Shown: one piece after another, positions 51,911 to 60,989 of the stretch
Position numbering within the stretch: position 1 is the stretch's first letter
How the letters are laid out: every line of letters starts with the position of its first letter
Assembly: GCF_009746565.1 (NCBI RefSeq)
Contig: NZ_WRPN01000009.1
Coordinates: 104,093 to 168,092 of the forward strand
DNA: 64,000 nucleotides
Source: Mariniflexile maritimum
GTDB lineage: Bacteria; Bacteroidota; Bacteroidia; Flavobacteriales; Flavobacteriaceae
Direction of reading: 5' to 3'
The notes under the pieces: generated by a model
The model's database searches: none
What the model was told of the DNA's origin: nothing
What the model saw: only the letters and a program-made list of their open reading frames with translations
Position numbers and translations under genes: made by a program

Positions 51911-53947
51911 ATGAACAAAAAATTAGATCAACAAGCAGCAGATAATATTAGGGCACTAGCTGTAGCCATGGTAGAAAAAGCAAATTCAGGACACCCCGGT
52001 GGGCCTATGGGAGGTGCAGATTTTATGCATATTCTTTACTCGGAGTTCTTCAATTACGACCCATCAGACATGACATGGCCGTTTAGGGACCGTTTTTTTA
52101 TGGACGCGGGGCATCTATCTACCTTAATGTATGCACAGTATTATTTGTTAGGAAACTATGCAAAAGACGATGTTGCTAATTTTAGACAATGGGGTTCTAT
52201 TACGCCAGGGCACCCAGAAGTTGATGTAAAAAGAGGGGTTGAAAACACCTCAGGGCCATTAGGGCAAGGTCATACCATGGGCGTTGGGGCAGCCATTGCC
52301 GCAAAATTTTTACAGGCGAAATTTGGTGACTGGATGAACCACAAAATATATGGGTTTATTTCCGATGGTGGGGTACAGGAAGAGATTTCGCAAGGTGCAG
52401 GGCGCATTGCCGGCCATTTGGGATTGAATAATTTCATCATGTTTTACGATTCCAACGATATTCAACTATCAAGCGCTACCAATGAAGTGACCAGCGAAGA
52501 TACGGCCATGAAATACAAAGCATGGGGTTGGAACGTGATCTCTATTGATGGCCATAACCATGATGAAATAAGAAAAGCTTTAACCGATGCCAATAAAGAA
52601 ACCGAGCGGCCAACCTTAATTATTGGTAAAACCATTATAGGTAAAGGCTGCGTTACTGCCGATGGCAGTATGTACGAAGGCCACTGCGAACTGCACGGGC
52701 AACCTATTGGGCATACCGGTGCCGATTATACAAAAACCTTACTGAACCTAGGCGCAAACCCAGAAAGCCCCTTTGATATTTTTCCGGATGTAGAAGCGTA
52801 CTATAAAAATGTATTAAAAGAAAAAATAGCGCAAGCGGCACAGAAGAAAGCAGAAATCGCCACTTGGAAACAAGCAAACGCAGCACTTTCGGCCAAATTG
52901 GATTTTTTCCTTTCAGGGAAATTACCAAAACTTGATTTTGGCTCTATTGCACATAAAGCAGGTTTGGCATCACGGGCTGCATCCTCAAATGTATTGGGCT
53001 ATTTGGCTGAAAACGTCGAAAATATGATTGTGTCTTCCGCCGATTTGTCCAATAGCGATAAAACCGATGGCTTCCTAAAGAAAACTACCGTTATGCAAAA
53101 AGGCAACTTTAATGGTTCCTTTTTACAGGCCGGGGTTGCCGAATTAACCATGGCAGCCATAGCAAATGGTTTGGCATTGCACGGTGGCGTTATTCCGGTG
53201 GTGGCAACCTTTTTCGTGTTCTCCGATTATATGAAACCCGCCATCCGTTTAAGCTGTATTCAAGAGTTACCGGTTAAGTATGTGTGGACGCATGACGCCT
53301 TTCGAGTGGGCGAGGATGGGCCAACACACCAACCTATCGAGCAGGAAGCTCAAATACGTTTAATGGAAAAATTGAAAAACCACAGCGGAAAACCAAGTTT
53401 CTTGGCATTACGACCTGCCGATTCTGCCGAAACCTCGGTAGCTTGGAAAATGGCATTGGAAAACCAGGAAACACCCACTGGTTTAATTCTTTCCAGACAA
53501 AACATACAAGACATTCCAGCCATTGGAACCCTAAGATATGATGAAGCATTGGCTGCTGAAAAAGGAGGCTATCTAGTAAAAGAAGTTCAAAATCCAGACG
53601 TGGTACTAATTGCCAATGGCTCGGAAGTTGCAACGCTTTTGGACGCTGCTGAAATTTTAGAAGCTGAAAACGGCCTGAAGGTAAACATAGCTTCAATCAT
53701 TTCAGAAGGCCTGTTCCGACTTCAAAGCACCGATTACCAAAACAGCATCATCCCGAAAAACAAACCATTATTTAGTTTAACAGCAGGATTGCCCGTAAAT
53801 TTTGAAGGTTTGGTTGGCGAAAAAGGAACTGTTTTCGGCTTGGACCATTTTGGATATTCGGCACCAGCAAACGTTTTAGATGAGAAATTCGGGTTTACGG
53901 GTAAAAAGGTGAGCCAACAAGTATTGGAATATTTAAAAACAGTTTAA
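51911..53947 (+). CDS. tkt: Transketolase
   Basis: A 678-residue full-length enzyme moving two-carbon units in the pentose phosphate pathway. Motifs: ANSGHPGGPMGGADF (about 24-38), GPLGQGHTMGVGAAIAAKFL (about 115-134), a TPP region SDGGVQEEISQGAGRIAGHLGLNNFIMFYDSND (about 152-184), and DAFRVGEDGPTHQPIEQ (about 460). The TPP site reads SDGG rather than GDGE/GDGC, a variant I associate with Bacteroidota. It is followed after 55 bp by a transaldolase gene and then a Nudix-type regulator. Confidence 0.95.
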   Translation: MNKKLDQQAADNIRALAVAMVEKANSGHPGGPMGGADFMHILYSEFFNYDPSDMTWPFRDRFFMDAGHLSTLMYAQYYLLGNYAKDDVANFRQWGSITPGHPEVDVKRGVENTSGPLGQGHTMGVGAAIAAKFLQAKFGDWMNHKIYGFISDGGVQEEISQGAGRIAGHLGLNNFIMFYDSNDIQLSSATNEVTSEDTAMKYKAWGWNVISIDGHNHDEIRKALTDANKETERPTLIIGKTIIGKGCVTADGSMYEGHCELHGQPIGHTGADYTKTLLNLGANPESPFDIFPDVEAYYKNVLKEKIAQAAQKKAEIATWKQANAALSAKLDFFLSGKLPKLDFGSIAHKAGLASRAASSNVLGYLAENVENMIVSSADLSNSDKTDGFLKKTTVMQKGNFNGSFLQAGVAELTMAAIANGLALHGGVIPVVATFFVFSDYMKPAIRLSCIQELPVKYVWTHDAFRVGEDGPTHQPIEQEAQIRLMEKLKNHSGKPSFLALRPADSAETSVAWKMALENQETPTGLILSRQNIQDIPAIGTLRYDEALAAEKGGYLVKEVQNPDVVLIANGSEVATLLDAAEILEAENGLKVNIASIISEGLFRLQSTDYQNSIIPKNKPLFSLTAGLPVNFEGLVGEKGTVFGLDHFGYSAPANVLDEKFGFTGKKVSQQVLEYLKTV

Positions 53948-54002
53948 AAAAATAATCAGCTGCCAAGGAGTCAATCACTGGCGGTAAAAAACACATGAAA
54001 CT

Positions 54003-54659
54003 ATGAAATTTTTTATTGATACAGCAAACTTAAACGATATTGCGGAAGCTCAAGCGTTGGGCGTATTAGATGGTGTTACAACCAATCCGTCATTAATGGC
54101 AAAGGAAGGTATTACCGGCGCAGAAAATATTTTGGCACACTACAAAAAAATATGCGATTTGGTAGAAGGTGATGTAAGCGCCGAAGTTATTGCAACCGAC
54201 TTTGAGGGGATGGTAAAAGAAGGTGAGGCATTGGCAGCACTTCATCCTCAAATTGTTGTAAAATTACCTCTTATTGCCGACGGAATCAAGGCCTGTAAAT
54301 ACTTTTCAGATAAAGGCATCAGAACCAATGTAACCTTAGTGTTTTCAGCGGGTCAAGCCTTATTGGCAGCCAAGGCGGGCGCAACTTATGTGTCGCCATT
54401 TATTGGGCGTTTGGATGATATTTCAACCGATGGCCTACACCTTATTTCTGAAATCAGAATGATTTATGATAACTACGGCTTCCAAACCCAAATTCTTGCG
54501 GCATCGGTACGCCATACCATGCATATTATCGATTGCGCCAAGTTAGGTTCGGATGTCATGACGGGGCCATTATCGGCTATCAAAGGCTTGTTAAAGCACC
54601 CATTGACCGATAGCGGTTTGGCTCAGTTTTTATTGGATTACCAAAAAGGGAATAAGTAA
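54003..54659 (+). CDS. Transaldolase (short, TalC/fructose-6-phosphate aldolase type)
   Basis: A 218-residue TIM-barrel enzyme. MKFFIDTANLNDI at the N-terminus, DGVTTNPSLMAKEG (about 24-37), the Schiff-base Lys in VVKLPLIADG (about 86), and YVSPFIGRLDDI are family marks. It transfers dihydroxyacetone units; with transketolase it completes the non-oxidative pentose pathway. Short members may instead act as fructose-6-phosphate aldolases; context favours transaldolase. Confidence 0.93.
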   Translation: MKFFIDTANLNDIAEAQALGVLDGVTTNPSLMAKEGITGAENILAHYKKICDLVEGDVSAEVIATDFEGMVKEGEALAALHPQIVVKLPLIADGIKACKYFSDKGIRTNVTLVFSAGQALLAAKAGATYVSPFIGRLDDISTDGLHLISEIRMIYDNYGFQTQILAASVRHTMHIIDCAKLGSDVMTGPLSAIKGLLKHPLTDSGLAQFLLDYQKGNK

Positions 54660-54695
54660 TTAGTTGAATTTTGTTGTGCCAATATTTTTAAAAAC

Positions 54696-55382
54696 ATGGT
54701 ATTCGATAACATAAAATACAGGGATGCACAACAAATTAAATTAGCTGTTGATTGTATCATTTTCGGCTTTAACGACAACCGACTGGAAGTTCTATTAATC
54801 CATCGGGGGTTTCAGCCAGAAATGGGTACATGGTCTTTAATTGGCGGGTTTATTGACAATGATGAAGATCTGGATGAGGCCGCCAATAGGGTGCTGTACG
54901 GTTTGTCTGGCTTAAAGAATATTTACATGGAACAGGTACGAACCTTTGGTAAAGCCGATAGGGATTCTTCGGGGCGTGTTGTTTCAACCGTTTACAGTGC
55001 CATGATTTTAAAATCGGAATACGACGAAGCCTTAGTACAGAAATATAATGCACAATGGTTCCCTATTGACGACCTGCCAAAACTGGTGTTCGACCATGCA
55101 GATATGGTCGATTCTGCCATAAAACGGTTACGGCGTCGGGTGCGAAACTACCCTATCGCCTTCAATTTATTGCCATCAAAATTCACCTTGCCACAATTGC
55201 AGGCACTTTATGAGGGTATTTTGAATGAACCGATTGACAAAAGGAATTTCCGAAGAAAAGTCATGCAAATGAACTACCTAGTGAAACTGAACGAAAAAGA
55301 CATGTCCGTTTCCAGAAAAGGCGCCTATTTCTATCAATTCGATGAAGCCCTGTACAAAAAGGAACAAAATTTTAACCTGTAA
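54696..55382 (+). CDS. Nudix-fold transcriptional regulator (NrtR/AraR-like), catalytically dead
   Basis: A 228-residue protein: Nudix-like domain (about 12-145) plus a C-terminal winged helix (about 150-225, LPSKFTLPQLQALYEGILNEPIDKRNFRRKVMQM), the architecture of NrtR and of the Bacteroides AraR regulator. The Nudix box Gx5Ex7REUxEExGU (about 51-73) keeps Gly51, Glu57 and Arg65, but the three Glu positions after it are Val66, Gly69 and Leu70, so hydrolysis is unlikely. It probably senses a sugar phosphate or nucleotide and controls the tkt-transaldolase genes through the palindrome at 51735-51757. The regulator architecture is visible; the target is inference. Confidence 0.82.
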   Translation: MVFDNIKYRDAQQIKLAVDCIIFGFNDNRLEVLLIHRGFQPEMGTWSLIGGFIDNDEDLDEAANRVLYGLSGLKNIYMEQVRTFGKADRDSSGRVVSTVYSAMILKSEYDEALVQKYNAQWFPIDDLPKLVFDHADMVDSAIKRLRRRVRNYPIAFNLLPSKFTLPQLQALYEGILNEPIDKRNFRRKVMQMNYLVKLNEKDMSVSRKGAYFYQFDEALYKKEQNFNL

Positions 55383-55428
55383 TTTAATATTTTAAATTGC
55401 TAAGGTTTAAACATTATTGCATACGCAT

Positions 55429-55472
55429 TAAATAAGGTAGCCGTTTTAATAGTGCTGCCTTATTTGCTTTTG
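55429..55472 (+). terminator. Terminator of the tkt operon
   Basis: AATAAGGTAG (55431-55440) pairs with CTGCCTTATT (55455-55464), one G-T pair, followed by TTGCTTTTG. It lies after the regulator gene and before msrB. Confidence 0.65.
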
Positions 55473-55581
55473 TACTCTTTTCTTTTTATCTTTTGAAAAG
55501 TTAAGGCTTGAAAGTGTTTAGCGGTTTTACCGACTAACATCAATCAAAATAATTTTAATTTAAAAGAAAGGAACTACCAGT

Positions 55582-56043
55582 ATGTTAACTTGGAAAGCTA
55601 TCATTAATTTCGCCGTAAACGGAAATCCAATACCTGACAAGCGTATTGAAAAAACAGATGCAGAATGGAAAGCGCAATTAACCCCAGCGCAATATAGAAT
55701 TACCAGGCAAAAAGGGACTGAAGCTCCCGGAACTGGTGCTTTGTGCACGGTTCACGATGCAGGAAAATATAACTGTGTGTGCTGTAATGCGCCTTTATTC
55801 GATTCTACGATTAAGTTTGAATCGGGTACGGGTTGGCCAAGTTTTACACAGCCTATCAAACCAAATGCCATTAAATATCATAAAGACAATTCCTTTGGTA
55901 TGGTGCGCGTTGAGGTGCTGTGCAACACCTGCGACGCCCATTTGGGGCATGTTTTTCCTGATGGTCCAGAACCCAGCGGATTGCGTTATTGTATCAACTC
56001 AGAATCCATGCAATTAGAAAAGGAGGTTAACCATGGCAACTAA
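55582..56043 (+). CDS. msrB: Peptide-methionine (R)-S-oxide reductase
   Basis: A 153-residue cytoplasmic enzyme reducing methionine-R-sulfoxide. Zinc Cys pairs CVCC (about 67-70) and CNTC (about 114-117), SGTGWPSF (about 82-89), and catalytic Cys in LRYCINS (about 137) are present. No signal peptide. The end overlaps msrA by 11 bp, showing tight coupling of the R- and S-specific enzymes. Start ATG 55582. Confidence 0.95.
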   Translation: MLTWKAIINFAVNGNPIPDKRIEKTDAEWKAQLTPAQYRITRQKGTEAPGTGALCTVHDAGKYNCVCCNAPLFDSTIKFESGTGWPSFTQPIKPNAIKYHKDNSFGMVRVEVLCNTCDAHLGHVFPDGPEPSGLRYCINSESMQLEKEVNHGN

Positions 56044-56572
56044 AAATTTAAAATTAGCAACCTTTGGCGGTGGCTGTTTTTGGTGTACCGAAGCTGTTTT
56101 TCAAGAAATAAAAGGGGTTGAAAACGTAGTGTCTGGCTATTCAGGGGGCAACGTGCCTGGGCATCCAACCTACCGCGAAATTTGTTCGGGGTTAACAGGT
56201 CATGCCGAAGTGGTTCAAATTACTTTTGATGAGCGCATTATTTCCTATAAAGAATTAGTGTTAATTTTTATGACCACCCACGACCCTACAACCCTAAATA
56301 AACAAGGGGCCGATGTTGGTACGCAATACCGTTCGGTTATTTTTTACCATGATGAAACTCAAAAAGAAACCGCACAAACCCTTATTAAGGCAGTTGCAGC
56401 GTATTATGATGGCCCAATTGTAACAGAGGTGAGTCCGTTGAAACAATTTTATATAGCGGAAGATGCCCATCAAAATTATTACAGGAATAATAAGGAACAA
56501 GGCTATTGTAGTTTTGTGATTATGCCGAAATTGGCAAAACTTAGAAAGTTGCACGCAGAACAATTGAAATGA
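56033..56572 (+). CDS. msrA: Peptide-methionine (S)-S-oxide reductase
   Basis: A 179-residue enzyme reducing methionine-S-sulfoxide. The catalytic motif GGGCFWCTEAVFQ (about 13-25) and the SGYSGGNVPGHPTYREICSGLTGHAE segment are typical. It starts inside msrB (11-bp overlap) and ends in an ATGA overlap with the selO gene, so three redox-repair genes form one operon. Confidence 0.96.
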   Translation: MATKNLKLATFGGGCFWCTEAVFQEIKGVENVVSGYSGGNVPGHPTYREICSGLTGHAEVVQITFDERIISYKELVLIFMTTHDPTTLNKQGADVGTQYRSVIFYHDETQKETAQTLIKAVAAYYDGPIVTEVSPLKQFYIAEDAHQNYYRNNKEQGYCSFVIMPKLAKLRKLHAEQLK

Positions 56573-58134
56573 GGAACCTAAATATAAAAGATACCTTTAC
56601 TAAAGAATTACCGGCAGATCCCCTTCTGGAAAATACCAGAAGACAAGTTGAAAATGCCTGTTTTTCGTATGTAACGCCCAAAAAAACCTCAAATCCAGAA
56701 TTGCTTCATGTGTCGCCCGAAATGCTCGAAAATCTAGGGATTTCCCAAAAAGAAGCTAAAAGCAAAGCCTTTTTAAACGTGTTTACAGGAAATAGCGTGT
56801 TGCCAAACACCAAACCCTATGCCATGTGTTATGGCGGGCACCAATTTGGCAATTGGGCAGGACAATTGGGCGATGGGCGTGCCATTAATTTAGCCGAAAT
56901 CGTTCATAATAATACCCGTTGGGCAATCCAATTAAAAGGCGCAGGACACACCCCGTATTCCAGAACCGCCGATGGGTTGGCTGTATTGCGGTCTTCCATC
57001 AGAGAATATTTGTGTAGTGAAGCCATGTTTCATTTGGGTGTTCCAACCACCCGAGCGTTGTCTTTGGCGCTATCGGGCGATCAGGTTTTAAGGGATGTGC
57101 TTTACAATGGCAACCCCGAATATGAAAAAGGGGCCATCGTTTGTAGAGTGGCACCCTCTTTTTTACGCTTCGGAAACTTTGAAATTTTAACAGCTAGGGA
57201 AGATTTCAAAACCTTAAAAACGCTAACAGATTACACTATCAAGCACTTTTTTAGTCATTTAGGCACCCCTTCAAAAGAAACCTATTTGGCCTTTTTTAAC
57301 GACGTTGCGCAACGCACCTTGGATATGATTATACATTGGCAACGTGTGGGTTTTGTGCACGGTGTAATGAATACCGATAACATGTCCATCCTTGGTTTAA
57401 CCATCGATTATGGCCCTTACGGCTGGTTGGAAGGCTTCGATTTTGGTTGGACGCCAAATACCACCGACCGCCAGCACAAACGCTACCGATATGGCAATCA
57501 ACCCAATATCGGGCTGTGGAATTTGTATAAATTGGCAAACGCCTTGTTTCCTTTAATTGACGATGTAAAAGCGCTGGAAACCGTTTTAGATACCTATAAA
57601 ACGAATTTTGAAAGGGATTCTTTAAAAATGATGCGTTCCAAATTAGGGTTGGAAATGCAAGATGCGTTTGATGCTTCTTTAATTAAAGATTTAGAAGCTA
57701 ATTTACAACTTACGGAAACCGATATGACGCTGTTCTTCAGAAAATTAAGTGATTTCAATTCTGAAAAAGGGGCTGATGGATTAGAAATTGTAAAAGAAGC
57801 GTTTTATATTCCAACAGAAATAACGTTGGAAGTGCACCAAAAATGGAACAGTTGGTTTCAAAAATATGCCGAACGTTTAGCGCAAGAAGAAACAACTTCC
57901 GAAGCAAGAAAAGCAACAATGAACGCTATAAATCCCAAATACGTTTTACGGAATTATATGGCACAATTAGCCATTGATGCGGCCGATAAAGGCGACTATC
58001 AACTAATTGACGATTTGTTCCAACTGCTTAAAAACCCGTACAGCGAGCAGCCCGAAAACGAAAAATGGTTTGCAAAACGTCCCGATTGGGCGCGATATAA
58101 AGTAGGTTGTTCTATGTTGTCGTGCAGTTCTTAG
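56569..58134 (+). CDS. selO: Protein adenylyltransferase SelO (YdiU family)
   Basis: A 521-residue pseudokinase that transfers AMP from ATP to target proteins and affects glutathionylation under oxidative stress (known from E. coli YdiU/SelO). Motifs: YAMCYGGHQFGNWAGQLGDGRAI (about 84-106), AIQLKGAGHTPYSRTADGLAVLRSSIREYL (about 121-150), and VMNTDNMSILGLTIDYGPYGW (about 264-284). The C-terminus GCSMLSCSS has Cys at the place of selenocysteine in human SelO. Coupled to msrA by a 4-bp overlap, in line with a redox role. Confidence 0.93.
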   Translation: MRNLNIKDTFTKELPADPLLENTRRQVENACFSYVTPKKTSNPELLHVSPEMLENLGISQKEAKSKAFLNVFTGNSVLPNTKPYAMCYGGHQFGNWAGQLGDGRAINLAEIVHNNTRWAIQLKGAGHTPYSRTADGLAVLRSSIREYLCSEAMFHLGVPTTRALSLALSGDQVLRDVLYNGNPEYEKGAIVCRVAPSFLRFGNFEILTAREDFKTLKTLTDYTIKHFFSHLGTPSKETYLAFFNDVAQRTLDMIIHWQRVGFVHGVMNTDNMSILGLTIDYGPYGWLEGFDFGWTPNTTDRQHKRYRYGNQPNIGLWNLYKLANALFPLIDDVKALETVLDTYKTNFERDSLKMMRSKLGLEMQDAFDASLIKDLEANLQLTETDMTLFFRKLSDFNSEKGADGLEIVKEAFYIPTEITLEVHQKWNSWFQKYAERLAQEETTSEARKATMNAINPKYVLRNYMAQLAIDAADKGDYQLIDDLFQLLKNPYSEQPENEKWFAKRPDWARYKVGCSMLSCSS

Positions 58135-58157
58135 TATATTTGTATTAAAAAATTAAA

Positions 58158-59021
58158 ATGACTTCCGTAAACGATTTATTAAACCTACTAGTTTTAGAAA
58201 AAATAAGTGACACCGCGTTTAACGGTGTGAGTAAAACCATTGGCAGCCCTATTGTTTTTGGGGGTCAGGTGTTGGCGCAAGCCTTAAACGCAGCGAGCAG
58301 AACCATTACCAACAACCGCGTTTTGCACTCCATGCATGCTTATTTTTTAGAAGCAGGAAATTTAGAATTGCCCATTACCTATAATGTTAGTTTGGTGCGA
58401 GATGGTGGCAGTTTTTCGGTACGCAGGGTAACGGCACATCAAAAAGAACATACTATTTTTATTTTATCGGCGTCGTTTCATAAAAAAGAAACAGGCCATA
58501 ACCATCAATTTGAAATAAAACCGCATTTAAAACAACCTGAAGATTTATTAAGTTGGACGGATATCCTTCAGCAATATGGCAATTTTATACCCAAAAGCCT
58601 TAAAGCTTTTTTTGAAATTGAGCGTCCTGTTGAGTTTAAGCCAACCCTTATTGTAAATCCGAATGATAAAATTGATTTGCCACCCTTTAGCGATGTGTGG
58701 TTTAAATTAAAGGGCGATACAAAAAATCTGGATTTAGCTACAAAACAACAAATACTAACTTACATCTCCGATTATAATATTTTAGGTGCTACCCTATATC
58801 CGCATGCCAGTAAAGCCCATTGGGGCAATACGCAAACGGCCAGTTTGGACCATTCTATGTGGTATTTTAGGGATTTTGAGTTTGATGATTGGTTGCTTTA
58901 TGCCATCGAATCGCCTAGTGCCTCCAACGCCCGTGGTTTTGCCCGAGGTAATATTTTTACCAGAGATGGCAAGTTAATTGCTTCGGTAGCGCAAGAAGGT
59001 TTAATGCGGCCTAAAAACTAA
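58158..59021 (+). CDS. tesB: Acyl-CoA thioesterase II
   Basis: A 287-residue double-hotdog enzyme that hydrolyses acyl-CoA to fatty acid and CoA. VFGGQVLAQALNAA (about 34-47), HSMHAYFLEAGN (about 60-71), DGGSFSVRRVTAHQ (about 83-96), and the C-terminal half with SLDHSMWYFRDFEFDDWLLY are TesB marks. The catalytic Asp is in SLDHS. Start ATG 58158. The next gene begins 3 bp after the stop. Confidence 0.93.
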   Translation: MTSVNDLLNLLVLEKISDTAFNGVSKTIGSPIVFGGQVLAQALNAASRTITNNRVLHSMHAYFLEAGNLELPITYNVSLVRDGGSFSVRRVTAHQKEHTIFILSASFHKKETGHNHQFEIKPHLKQPEDLLSWTDILQQYGNFIPKSLKAFFEIERPVEFKPTLIVNPNDKIDLPPFSDVWFKLKGDTKNLDLATKQQILTYISDYNILGATLYPHASKAHWGNTQTASLDHSMWYFRDFEFDDWLLYAIESPSASNARGFARGNIFTRDGKLIASVAQEGLMRPKN

Positions 59022-59024
59022 AAA

Positions 59025-59711
59025 ATGAACCATAAAATTCTTAAAATTGGGCATCGAGGTGCGAAAGGGCATGTTACTGAAAACACCTTAGAATCCATTC
59101 AAAAGGCGTTGGATTTGGGGGTAGATGGCATTGAAATAGATGTACACTTATGCGCATCGGGTGAACTGGTTGTTTTTCATGATTTTACATTGAATAGAAT
59201 GACTGATGGCGATGGCGAAATAGCGAAATACACCCTTAAAGAATTGAAAAAATTAAAAGTAAAAGATCGGTACCAAATTCCAACATTATCCCAAGTTTTA
59301 CTTTTAATTGATAAAAAATGTATTATAAACATCGAGTTGAAAGGCATAAACACTGCAAAGGAGACATGCAGATTGATCGCTTTTTTTATTGAAAAGAAAG
59401 GCTGGAATTATCAAAATTTTATTGTGTCCAGTTTTCAGTCGGGTTTGCTGGAATCTGTTTATAAAATTAACAACAAAATACCTTTAGGGGTTCTTACAGA
59501 CACGAATTTAGAGAAAGCCGTTAGTTTTGCCAAAACCGTTAATGCCGTTTCCATTCATGTGGATTATACCATGTTAACCCAAGAACTTGTTGAAAAATTA
59601 CAGGAAAATTATAAGGTTTTCGTTTATACAGTGAATAATTTAAAACCCCTAGAACGTATTAAATCGTACCAGGTTGATGGGATAATTTCCGATTATCCAG
59701 ATAGGATATGA
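59025..59711 (+). CDS. Glycerophosphodiester phosphodiesterase
   Basis: A 228-residue enzyme cleaving glycerophosphodiesters to glycerol-3-phosphate and an alcohol. The GDPD motif is complete: GHRGAKGHVTENTLESI (about 9-25), GVDGIEIDVHLCASGELVVFHDFTLNRMTDGDG (about 34-66). The C-terminal VDGIISDYPDRI is also typical. No signal peptide, so it is cytoplasmic. It lies 3 bp after tesB and overlaps the next gene by 4 bp (ATGA). Confidence 0.92.
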   Translation: MNHKILKIGHRGAKGHVTENTLESIQKALDLGVDGIEIDVHLCASGELVVFHDFTLNRMTDGDGEIAKYTLKELKKLKVKDRYQIPTLSQVLLLIDKKCIINIELKGINTAKETCRLIAFFIEKKGWNYQNFIVSSFQSGLLESVYKINNKIPLGVLTDTNLEKAVSFAKTVNAVSIHVDYTMLTQELVEKLQENYKVFVYTVNNLKPLERIKSYQVDGIISDYPDRI

Positions 59712-60961
59712 CTAAAAAAGAGCTGATCATAGTGGGCGGTGGTGCCGCGGGTTTTTTTGCAGCCATCACTATTGCCGAACAAAACCAGAAACTAAAGGTA
59801 ACCATTTTAGAACGCGGTAAAGAGGGTTTACAGAAAGTGAAAATTTCTGGCGGCGGTCGCTGCAATGTAACGCACGCCGAATTTATACCGCATGAATTGG
59901 TGCGTCATTACCCACGGGGCGAAAAAGAATTATTAGGGCCTTTTCATCAATTTATGACCGGCGATACCATAGAATGGTTTGAAAAACGTGGCGTGCAACT
60001 TAAAATTGAAGAAGACGGACGCATGTTCCCAATAACCGATTCTTCGCAAACCATTATTGACTGTTTTTTGAATGAAGCTAAAAAGCACCAAGTTGAAATT
60101 TTATACAACTATGCGGTAAAATCAATTGAAAAAGTAGCCAATTCTTGGAAACTAGAAACGTCTGAAGGCGATTTTTCAACAGAAAAATTAGTGATTACCA
60201 CAGGAAGTAACCCAAAAATCTGGAAACTTTTAGAAAATTTAGGGCATACCATTTCACAACCCGTTCCATCGCTTTTTACCTTTAATGTGAACGATGAACG
60301 CATTAAAGATATTCCAGGTGTTGTAGCACAAAATGTAACGGTTAAAGTACTTGATAATTTCCCTCCTTTTGAAGGAGAGATGTCTCGAAAAGACAGGGAG
60401 GTTTTAGAATCTGAAGGGCCATTGCTAATTACCCATGTTGGCATGAGTGCGCCCGCTATTTTAAAACTTTCGGCGTTTGGGGCTCTGGAATTGGCAAGGT
60501 GCCAATATAAATTTGAAATTGAAATTAATTTTATAAAACAGTCGTTTGAAGATTGTTTTAAGAATTTGAAAGTCTATAAAAACGATTTTGCAAAAAAATC
60601 AGTTTATAAATCTTCACAATTTGATTTGCCCAAACGGTTGTGGCAAAAACTGGTGCTGGCATCACACATAACCCAAGAAACTTGTTGGGCAAATGTAAAC
60701 AAACAGCAACTGGAAACTTTGGCTTCCCAACTTACCCAGGCTATTTTTAAAGTGGATGGAAAAAGCACCTTTAAAGAAGAATTTGTAACCGCTGGAGGTG
60801 TCGATTTAAAGGAAATTAACTTCAAGACCTTTGAAAGTAAATTGCATAAAAACCTATATTTTGCGGGCGAAGTGTTAAATATCGATGCCCTTACAGGCGG
60901 TTTTAATTTTCAAAACGCGTGGACAGGCGCTTACATCGTAGCTAAAAATATCGTTCGGTAA
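59708..60961 (+). CDS. BaiN/HI0933-family flavoprotein with an apparent palindromic insertion
   Basis: A 417-residue NAD(P)/FAD-dependent oxidoreductase. FAD motif IVGGGAAGFFAAI (about 7-19), KISGGGRCNVTH (about 46-57), PLLITHVGMSAPAIL (about 236-250), and C-terminal AGEVLNIDALTGGFNFQNAWTGA are family marks. Between VKVLD and LESEGPLL are about 16 extra residues (NFPPFEGEMSRKDREV) encoded by a sequence with two small hairpins (60355-60403). I do not recall these residues in homologues and suspect an in-frame repeat insertion. The reaction of this family is mostly unknown; a few reduce bile-acid intermediates. It overlaps the previous gene by 4 bp. Confidence 0.88.
   Translation: MTKKELIIVGGGAAGFFAAITIAEQNQKLKVTILERGKEGLQKVKISGGGRCNVTHAEFIPHELVRHYPRGEKELLGPFHQFMTGDTIEWFEKRGVQLKIEEDGRMFPITDSSQTIIDCFLNEAKKHQVEILYNYAVKSIEKVANSWKLETSEGDFSTEKLVITTGSNPKIWKLLENLGHTISQPVPSLFTFNVNDERIKDIPGVVAQNVTVKVLDNFPPFEGEMSRKDREVLESEGPLLITHVGMSAPAILKLSAFGALELARCQYKFEIEINFIKQSFEDCFKNLKVYKNDFAKKSVYKSSQFDLPKRLWQKLVLASHITQETCWANVNKQQLETLASQLTQAIFKVDGKSTFKEEFVTAGGVDLKEINFKTFESKLHKNLYFAGEVLNIDALTGGFNFQNAWTGAYIVAKNIVR
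60355..60403. repeat. Palindromic element inside the flavoprotein coding region
   Basis: Two hairpins in about 48 bp: CTCCTT/AAGGAG (loop TTG) and TGTCT/AGACA (loop CGAAA), followed by GGGAGGTT. The intergenic piece near 14903 (CTCCTTTGGGGAG ... AGAGGGACTT) is similar. The coding frame stays open through it. Confidence 0.5.
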
Positions 60962-60989
60962 CCTGCAAGGTTTTAAAAACCTTGTAGGT
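60961..60989. repeat. ACCTnnnAGGTTTT palindrome, copy 2
   Basis: 14-bp arms with one mismatch around one A, starting at the last base of the flavoprotein stop codon. A relative of the 16060-16088 palindrome. Confidence 0.7.
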
